Origin: Alentia gelatinosa
Taxonomy: Eukaryota; Annelida; Polychaeta; Phyllodocida; Polynoidae
Length of the DNA stretch: 64,000 nucleotides
NCBI GenBank assembly: GCA_950022655.1
Contig: OX465580.1
Coordinates: forward strand, 126,649,016 to 126,713,015
Direction of reading: 5' to 3'
Position 1 is the first letter of the stretch. Each line of letters begins with the position of its first letter. The notes beneath the pieces were generated by a model. It had not been told where the DNA came from. It worked only from the letters and a program-made list of their open reading frames with translations, and searched no databases. The translations under genes were made by a program, and so were the position numbers. Shown here in pieces: positions 55,839-64,000 of the stretch.

Positions 55839-56393
55839 TGTTACATGTCCTCTACTTGTTCTTACATACACTAAAAGGTGGGGAATGCCTAAACCCTATA
55901 TATTTCTCAAATATAAGCCGCTCTGAAGTGAGACCACATGACTGAGTGATAATAGGGGATATCTCCCATATCCTTATATCTCTGACTTTCTGGACAACTA
56001 CTCTGTGTCTCAATTATAATTGCAAGTTGTTCCACTACTGATTTCCTGCTGTGACTTGTGTTGGAGCTTCATAGTGTGGTGGTGGTTCTAATTAGGCGGA
56101 TCTTCTGGGAACTGCTGTTGGTGCTGGTCTGAATTGTCATTAGCACTACTGCCTGTTTAAAAACAAAAATTACTGCTGCTAACACAGGAATACTCATATT
56201 CCCTTGCCTACCAAGCAGGAACGGCAATCCCTGTAGCAGATGCTCTCTCCCGTGCAGGGGAACTAGTGAACAACACTTTTTTCATGCCAATCAAGATGGA
56301 TCTCAAATCAAGATGGCAACTCAAGCTGGCAACATCTTAATGACCCTGAAAAAGGTCATCATGGCTGGGTGGCCAAACATGTAGAGAGATTTA

Positions 56394-56980
56394 GTGCCTT
56401 CTATAACTCCTTTCTCTGACTACTGCGATGAGCTAACTGTTCAAGACAGCATCATCCTACGCGGGGAATGTGTAGTTATTCCACTCTCACTCAGGCCTGA
56501 CATAAAGAAAAAGCTCCATGCCGGACACCTAGGTATCAACTCTTGCCTTCGTCATGCACGTGAGCTGGTGTTTTGGCAAGGTATGTCGTCTGAGATACGC
56601 CAAACGATTGAGAACTGTGACACTTGTGCAATGTACTGTGACCGGCAACCAGCTGAGCCACTGGTCATGAATAAAGTACCAGACCGTCCTTATGCAGCAG
56701 TTACAACTGACCAATGCAATAGTTGCAACTATCCAAGGTCGTGAATATATAGAAACAATGGACTGCTACAGCACCTTCATTGAGGTCAACTACCTGACCT
56801 CAACAACCTCTGAAGCTGTGATTTCAAAGCTGAAACAGCACTTCGCCTGCTATGGCATTCCATATTTGGTCATAAGTGACAACAGCCAACAATTCTCAAA
56901 TCCGAGAGTTTCCATGCCTTCGCTAATTCACCCATCAGACATCAAGCCCAGGAAACAGTCAGTCTAATTGAGCGGCAGAA
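56394..56980 (+). pseudogene. Gypsy integrase, zinc finger and part of the catalytic core
   Basis: HH-CC zinc-binding motif: HAGHLGINSCLRHARELVFW then NCDTC. The catalytic core follows after a frameshift near 56710 (ETMDCYSTFIEV; FACYGIPYLVISDN). Further stops break the region after 56967. Confidence 0.85.
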
Positions 56981-57203
56981 GCAGGAGTGAAAACTGTCAA
57001 ATGAATGATGCTTAAATGTGCCAAGGCAAAAGAGGATCCATATCTGGGGCTCCTGAACCTACGAAACACTCCTACAGAAGGACTGTCATCCAGCCCAAGC
57101 CAGAGGTTCATGGGAAGGAGGATTAGGACCCTTGTGCCTACTACCACTGATGCTCTAAGGATGAGAAACCAGACATGGAAAACAAACGTGCCAAGGCAGC
57201 AGA

Positions 57204-57539
57204 ATGCATCTTGCCAGAAGGACTTTCAGTGTGTTACATCCTGGTGACAATGTCTGGGTACAAGTGACCCAGCCTGGACAAAGAATGTGGAAGCAGGCCA
57301 TAGTCACCCGCCATCTTGGTGGCAAAATCTATGAAATAGCCACTGATGATGGGTTCACACTCAGAAGGAACCGACGACTCCTACATTCAAAACCCCGTTC
57401 TACTGATGACCCCTGCTCAGTTAAGACCCCAGCTGAGACAACCGGCAGGGCAACCCCTGCAAAATCACCCCTGTCACATCGTAAGGCGAAACTACCCACA
57501 GTCAATGATGGTCCTGTGAAAGATCAAAGTCCCAGCTAG
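57204..57539 (+). pseudogene. Gypsy integrase C-terminal domain
   Basis: 111 codons with HPGDNVWVQVTQPGQRMWKQ and a basic Pro/Thr/Ser-rich tail, typical of the DNA-binding end of Gypsy integrases. It is out of frame with the core. Confidence 0.75.
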
Positions 57540-57752
57540 ATACAAAGACTGAGACAATTACAAGATGCCTTTTTATTTTGAATACCTGATGAATAACCCA
57601 GTCTAAAACAAAGTCATTCTGATATATCTTTTTAACTCTAAAGTTAACTACATATCAGGTCAATATTATCAAAGACCTTTTATCTATGATGACTTTTTGC
57701 TTGATTTCATTCTTGATATATTTCAGTATCAGAGGCTCTTTGTCCAATGAAG

Positions 57753-57860
57753 GGAAGATGTTATGTCCTCTACTTGTTCTTACATACACTATCGCCACCT
57801 TGTGTATCTTGACAATACTACATACAGTAGCTCCCTCTAGTGAATAAACAGACACACTAC
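57753..57860 (+). repeat. Start of the 3' LTR of the Gypsy relic
   Basis: TGTTATGTCCTCTACTTG directly follows the purine tract, as expected for an LTR 5' end. The right boundary was not determined. About 35 bp of this start (TGTCCTCTACTTGTTCTTAC plus the next bases) recurs at 55850-55880, which may be a remnant of the 5' LTR or a separate insertion. Confidence 0.65.
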
Positions 57861-59720
57861 TAGTTCCACTTCATGTCACTCCACAAAGTCTACCCTTATG
57901 AGCTGCTCTTAGACCCTCAATCATGCAACATGGTCCACCTCATTTGACCGCTATGTAATTCACTGAGCCTCGCTTTGTGAATTACTCCACAGCCAAACTC
58001 GGTGGAGTACTGACCAAGTTATTTTCATCTCATGAGTTTCCGTTTAAATATTTGTTTCCTTTCCCTAGAGCAGAGGTGAACATCATTCATGCAGGAAATT
58101 AGTGTTTGATGAGTGAATTCTTGGGACTGATTCTGTGAACCTACACCACTGCCCTATAAATAGCGAAGTTCATGCATGTGTAAAATTCAGTTTGGAGCCA
58201 GTAAATAACAAGAATATGTACTGCAGTTGGTATTTCTGATCCTTTATTGACTAGCTCATGTTCATAGTTTGAGGGATTACATCAAAAGAGGATACTCTAA
58301 AGAATACATAACTTAATTACTTGTGTTACTTCATTTGGCTAGCCAAACATATCCTGTTCAATACATGAGATTGATATTCTTGTTGTGTGCCAAAACTCTA
58401 TCTTTCTATTGGAGTAGGGCGTGGTCTGACTCTCCGTGCATCACAGTCTGTAGATAAAGGAGAAGGGGAGTTCTAACAAACCGGAAGTCTCAATGGTTGA
58501 GGCGTGATACTATGGAGCCAAGGTGAACATGCTGAACCACAGATACCCGTTCACAAAACACCATTTCCGGAGACACTCACTACTTTGACTCTATAGGTTC
58601 CAGATTATATGTCTTTTTTTTTAATTGGCATCTCTACATCTGATACATTATCAGTTCTTCCTGCTGGGATTGGTGGGTTAATGCCCTTACTATTAGAAAT
58701 CCCGGTCGTACGCCAATCTTTTAAATGCATATCTTTGGTACAATTAACAACTGTCATCGTAGCTTCGAGACAGACTTACTCAGAGACGATAGTAGTAAAA
58801 TACACTTCAATAGTAGCAAATAGTACCAAAAACGAAATTCTAGCCTTGAACCACCATAGCTGTAGCACTACACCTCGTTCTGACTGGACTCTGAAGATGC
58901 TGTTTTGAGCACAGATATCTACGGTTTTAGCGGGTTCACTTTGGCTCCCAATCGTGATCTGAATGACTTTGTCCCTTCCAGAGAGCTTCCCCTTCCATCC
59001 TTGAATTCACATATCCGATCTTGTTATCATTCCTGTTAAGGCAGGTTCAGATGAACGTCTGTTGTTGGCATTGCCTCAAAGACAGGCCACAGATAATATG
59101 GGACAACAAACAGCTAAAAATTCTTCTGTGTGACCTCACCTTGATCACTGACCGGTGTAAGACATCTTCAACCCACCCATTTCATAAACTCCGATCTAGC
59201 TCATTTTTGATCTCAGTACTCTCATCAAATTAATACCATTCAAGGATGTTCAATACCAAACTCTTCAGTAGTAATTATGGAAAATATATTATGTAAAGAA
59301 ACAAAATGCTTCTAACCTCTGAAAGTTTCATGAGAAAGAATGAATAGGAAAGTTCACTACTAGATACTCATATATGAATACTGAATTCCATATTTGCAAC
59401 GATGAATGCTCACATGTTAGAATAAGTGAGTTGCTTATAATTTCATACGGGACACTATTTATGCAACAATGGACACTCACACGAGGTTGGAGATCACATG
59501 TCACCTTCTACCTTTTCGATGACAAATTAAAAAGAGCTAATCTCGTGAAAAAATAAATTATTGAAGGAAAACCCAAAAACCCCTTTCATTGTGAAAACAT
59601 GTGGTTCTCATATTCGAACTGAGCTCTGATTTCCCCCCATTCAATGTCAAACTCGGTTACACTCTAATGGTCCATTATCGTCCACTTCCGGGTTGACAGC
59701 AGGACAGGCATGATCAACAT
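57861..59720. other. Intergenic, nothing recognised
   Basis: A family C-like hairpin fragment (TATGTAATTCACTGAGCCTC) lies at 57950-58010. A 99-codon ORF at 58609-58908 has no recognisable domain. Confidence 0.4.
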
Positions 59721-59726
59721 GACAGC

Positions 59727-60070
59727 TTTTACTATATACCCATGCCGTATATACTGTAAATATGCACCGTTTCGGCATATGACGTAAATATACTGTACGG
59801 ACCACCAGTCCGTACACTAAAATACGGACCACCTTGCCATACACGTTTATTAAAAAATTGGTTGTTAAGCCAAATGAAATTGATTTTTTTTTTAATTTCG
59901 GGTATATAGTAAATATATAACGTCCAACCATGCTTGTACAAGTCACAGAACTCGATGATAATTTACCGTTTGTACGGAACTCGGCATAAATGCCTCGGTC
60001 CGTACAAACCGTAAATTATCATCTCGTTCTGTGAATTGTACAGCATGGTCAGGACGTTCTATATAAGTAC
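59727..60070 (-). repeat. Foldback family A, copy 3 (inverted)
   Basis: The orientation is opposite to copies 1 and 2. GGACCACCAGTCCGTACAC and GGTATATAGTAAATATATAA lie left of the palindrome TTTACCGTTTGTACGGA / TCCGTACAAACCGTAAA centred at about 59990. Confidence 0.75.
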
Positions 60071-61243
60071 CCTTGTTGGAAATATGACTTTTTTTTAATA
60101 TATGACACTATTAAAAGACTGCAGTTTATCGAAGGAGATGAATGTTAGGTTCAATTCTATATTGACCTACTTAAACAATAACAACCATGTTCTCATACTG
60201 TGGAAGAATGCCCTTATCTCATTAATTAAGCACATCTTGCAGTGAACGATGAATATGCATGCATGCATGTAGGTATAAGGTGTAATATGATCCAGTTCAT
60301 ACACCATTGATATTCAATAACCAACATTATAGGTCCTATACCCAGCTACGGAGCATCATAACAGCTAGGTGTATATGTATAATTGTGATATATGCGCGAA
60401 GCATGGGTTCATTTCACATCCAATCTATATGCTCTTGGACTAAGCTACAAGGTGTCCTTCCCTAAGGAAACTCTGTCGATGGGAGTTCATATCTACACTT
60501 CACACACATATTTATTTTTTTCAATAAAGAGCATATTTCAGTTTTACAGAAAAATATAACACATTTTCTATGCAGTGTACGTAGCATATTGATATCAAGT
60601 GCTAGGATGACTTTTCGTTAATCACCCAAATGTGGGTGACTACTACCTACTACGACCTCCAATAAATTACACCATTATGTACCATTGCCTATCTCTCTTT
60701 CACAGGAACTATACAACATAAATAATTAGTATCTAGACATATGCTAAAATGCATATCATATATATTTGACTATAATTTACTTGTACGCATATTACTCCAT
60801 CAGCTATGCTAAAGTATTGAGAGTCAATACGCATAAATATGATACATTTGATAAGCTTTAATCATACTCCAGAAATTAGGTGGTTGGGATATACAGAGTG
60901 TGAATGGCGTATCTGGAACAATCAAAGTTTTACACAGTCTAATGCCTTCTGCAGAGAAAATCTGCCCCAAATAACAACAGTTGACACAAACAAGAGGGAT
61001 TTCCCCACAAATCCTTCTCTTGTGTCACCCCTATTGGTAACACATTACAATGTAAAGACCGCAGAACAAGACGCGTATGTTATGAGTACTTACATCGATT
61101 TCAATTAAGTTTAAATATGTATATGTATAAGTATATTTATGGTTATATGTATGAATTTACGTATACATATATGCATGCGCATGTTTTCACACACATCTCT
61201 TGTTCATATATTTATAAAGGCGGATCCATCCTTATGAAAAAAG
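60071..61243. other. Intergenic AT-rich sequence
   Basis: An 89-codon ORF at 60839-61108 contains no domain I recognise. ATATGTAT-rich microsatellite-like sequence lies at 61117-61180. Confidence 0.4.
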
Positions 61244-61397
61244 AGCCATCCATAAAGTATGTACGCCAAAATTCGGAATTTATTTTACCCCCCACCACAC
61301 TCATTCTTGTACGCAATAGAACAAAGAAGGAGCATACACAAATTTCCCTCAAAATCTTGCCCCCCCCCCCCCCTCTCCGTACTTCATGGATGGCCCC
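61244..61397. repeat. Inverted-terminal-repeat family E, copy 4
   Basis: The left end is GAGCCATCCATAAAGTATG and the right end is ACTTCATGGATGGCCCC. A poly(C) run precedes the right end. About 154 bp. Confidence 0.7.
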
Positions 61398-63371
61398 AAA
61401 TGGCAATCCCATAAACCACCGACGATGAAAAATTACCTGATGACAATTTGGTGCACCATAGTACAATCAGACTTATAAAGTCTCTCTTATCCAGTATTAC
61501 CCCCTTTGGTCCTGTCCCTTCTATTTTTTTCGTCAGCATTTTCAGAGATGAGAAAAGAAACCTGAATATGTTGGATCCGCCTCTGATATACATTTGTATA
61601 CGTTAGGCTGAGAAAGATAATGACATCACATCATGCATATTCTTTCGACATAGTCAGCCAATACTTGAACCAGTAATTGATCTACCCGGTGCCTGGCTAG
61701 TTTAAATATTGTCTAGCATTACAGGTGTGCTCTAAAGCGCAGCCTCTAGATGTTGTACCCTTTTTGCAACGCACGCCTTGGTCTAGGGATAGAGGTTAAA
61801 GGTTGCAGTGTGAGTTTTTTTTTGTCAAGGAAAAGAAACGAAATACGTCTGGATGGAGACGGTAAATCCATATCAATAGACTAAGAATGATTGCAGATTA
61901 TTTGTTTAATGGTTCTTTATACATTGCAAAACACATTCTTGGTGTAACGTGGGCTACACACAGACCCATAACTAGAGTTAAATAATAAGAGTAACAATCA
62001 AAAACAAAAAGGACAAATGATATAACCGATATCATTTTCAATGCAGATTTTATTCTTAATGGCACAGCCAGTTTGTATTTGGAATCTGTTGCTTAAAAAG
62101 AGCTCCTTCTGGACAATTATCTTCATATCAACCAACAATCTATGTTACATGCTTGTAAGGTGTAGATATTGTTTCACTCTCAGGATATAACTCTCTTTTT
62201 GCATCAACGATTTTGGAACACTACTATGAGAAGATCATTGAATTATCTCCTATTTTAATCAATCTTTGCTCATTTACACGTATGTACACTTCATAAATTA
62301 TACTTTTCTCACCATAACTTGTATACTTGACCGGTTGTATGAATGTAGTATATTTTGTCTCTCAACTATTTTGAATACATTTTCACGAATGATCTGGTCC
62401 TGATAGGCCTCACTCCAAAATAAACTCTTCACTATGGATTTGCTGCTATTTTATCAATTTAGGTATTCAAGTGAACCTACATATAACATCTACTGTTTAG
62501 TGTCAAATCTCTATTATAGAACAAAATAAGTATTTGTAATTATTTACAATACATCTCTTATCAAGTATGGGAGTATAGACCAATGTAGCAGGCCTCTATG
62601 GCGTTCAGTGCAGCAAGTAATACATGTATGTTAAAACTCGGCACCTTTTGATTTCATTTTCTTTTCATTTGCCTCGTTTGTATATGATACTACAGTTTAC
62701 AATATTTTATTGCAATTGTTTGCTTCTGTATAAAAGGATTCGTCTGTAAATAGCAGCCATCTAAGCAGATAATAATTTACTAACAGGAAAGTGCGCTTTT
62801 AAAGCAATTAACTCTAATATTTGCTTGAAACAATAATTGATCAACTCAACAGATCTGTAGATCTATTACAGCAAAATACTTCTGGCATTAATTTCAAGGC
62901 GTGTCATTCAGATGCAGATTTCACTTCCTTGCACAAGAAGCAAACATAGACTGACAGAACACTAGTTCTTTGCACAGTAACTTTAGGGTGACAATAATCT
63001 TACGTTCTCTAATCATATATCTCGAAAACACATTAATATATATCACATTGTCCTTATATGGTACTACCAGAACCAACCTGTCGTTATTCAGGTTGACTAT
63101 GGTAAACTATTCACCACTTCAAATTAATTTTCTTAAATATTATTTAAGATATATATTTATATATTTATTTATGACATCCAGATCTCGGTCAATCTAAGGG
63201 GCGCAGCATTCAATATAACAAAAACTTTAAATGGCACCTAGCAATGATTCCATATACATTTTGGAAAACTTTAATGTAATTAAAGTTTCGTAATAAATAA
63301 CGAAAATCTAAACAAATGTGTAGTTTAACCACAGAGGACATGGCTTATAAACAGCAATTTATCACCTTTGC
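61398..63371. other. Intergenic, nothing recognised
   Basis: AT-rich, short ORFs only, no repeat match noticed within the window. Confidence 0.4.
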
Positions 63372-64000
63372 CCTTAAGGGTCGGCGTCCACTGAGCTCTC
63401 GAGATGCTCTGATATGCTCTATGATGTACCTCCCAATAAAAAAAACTAAATTGCGTTGGATGGTCACCTGTCATCGGGGCAGTTGATCACCTGTCTGCGA
63501 TTGGGCTCCTATACAAAATGGGCATCTATGATTTGCTCCCGATGAAAAGCATGTATCGTAGGGTGCCTATGATATTTAATCATGTTTAAATGGCGGGTGC
63601 TAATGGGGAGCATTGTAGAGTATTCTGAATAGGAAGATCACTCTCACTTTTGAGAAACTGAACAGAAAATTTTGAGTTATGCAATGTAAATATGGTGAAT
63701 TTCGATTAGGACTGTGCCTCAAATCATTACTTTCTTAGTTTGACTTTTCTAGTCTCTAAAATATATAATGCTGTTCTGTGTATATTGGTAAAATATTAAT
63801 CATAACCTTGCAGGGTTTCCTTAATCATAATGTGTTATATATTCAAAAACAAAAATGCTCCCTTTAGGATCTGCTTTAATGTATAGTTTACATTGTGAGG
63901 TGCATCGCCCTTTTTTTTTTACAGGAGAACCCATTACGAAGCATTGCCAAGTCGCTTTTCTATACATTTGTCTACGATATGGTTTCTTAAATATTCTGTA
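63372..64000 (+). repeat. Interspersed repeat family I, copy 2 (runs off the window)
   Basis: It shares GGCGTCCACTGAGC, CTATGATGTACCTCCCA and AGGAGAACCCATTACG, among others, with 55322-55838. It contains an extra ~80-bp segment around 63440-63530. Confidence 0.7.

Larger units (their letters stand above)
56174..57752 (+). mobile_element. Decayed Gypsy-type LTR retrotransposon (RNase H end and integrase)
   Basis: The remnant starts in the RNase H C-terminus: the frame at 56174-56340 reads LLTQEYSYSLAYQAG followed by VADALSRAGELVNN, and ADALSR is the usual end of Gypsy Pol before integrase. Integrase follows, and a polypurine tract (GAAGGGAAGA) ends at 57752. Protease and RT are absent, so it is 5'-deleted. 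Stops and frameshifts interrupt the integrase. Confidence 0.85.

Noticed and set aside
58609..58908. A 99-codon plus-strand ORF with a hydrophobic start
   Set aside because: The start is a poly(T)-derived FFL stretch and nothing in the remainder is recognisable.
60839..61108. An 89-codon plus-strand ORF with Trp and Cys residues reminiscent of a lectin
   Set aside because: No complete domain pattern, no splice context, no neighbour support; treated as chance.
1..64000. A new multi-gene defence, toxin or biosynthetic system
   Set aside because: The supported genes are unrelated housekeeping or signalling genes in divergent and convergent orientations; no co-directional or co-functional cluster is visible.

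Overview
This is a eukaryotic, AT-rich window. It has spliced genes with GT-AG introns, Kozak-like starts, AATAAA signals, non-LTR and LTR retrotransposon relics, and a very high density of short inverted-repeat elements and homopolymer C/G runs. Nothing prokaryotic or viral-genome-like is present. The gene content (holocarboxylase synthetase with a metazoan-type N-terminal extension, an ASB-like ankyrin/SOCS-box protein, a HAD phosphatase of the PGP/PDXP family) points to an invertebrate metazoan. The repeat landscape suggests a lophotrochozoan such as a mollusc, but the species assignment is inference.

Layout. (1) Positions 1-30,532, minus strand: seven exons of HLCS (biotin-protein ligase), with splice phases that agree at all six junctions. 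The gene runs off the left edge, so the end of the catalytic domain is missing. A single ~22 kb intron (6,500-28,478) is a nest of mobile elements; it also holds, on the opposite strand, a TATA box and a short exon-like ORF of unknown nature. (2) 30,533-36,750: a divergent intergenic interval with a possible HLCS promoter, a nuclear-receptor half-site cluster, two degenerate satellite arrays and several MITEs. (3) 36,751-40,950, plus strand: one large coding exon for a 472-residue ankyrin-repeat/SOCS-box protein with a probable long 3' UTR. (4) 41,152-41,941, minus strand: the terminal coding exon of a DUF6314-family protein, tail-to-tail with the ankyrin gene. (5) 42,925-46,020, minus strand: a degenerate APE-type LINE with endonuclease, reverse transcriptase and poly(A) tail, broken by frameshifts. 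(6) 48,019-49,332, plus strand: a HAD-family phosphoglycolate/glycerol-3-phosphate phosphatase-like gene encoded in one exon. (7) 49,372-64,000: gene-poor, with a 745-bp near-identical tandem duplication, a truncated second LINE, a decayed Gypsy retrotransposon and further MITEs.

The genes show no obvious joint pathway; they look like ordinary neighbours on an animal chromosome. The most distinctive content is the repeat fraction. One non-autonomous family has three copies, each flanked by a perfect but different 9-bp target-site duplication. One family is bounded by TTAA and carries internal palindromes of the TGCCTNNAGGCA type. Several foldback families have arms of 50 bp or more, and some share the same short apex sequence. 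I found no convincing new multi-gene system. The best candidates for something undescribed are the repeat families and the intronic TATA/ATG unit at 22,440-23,015.
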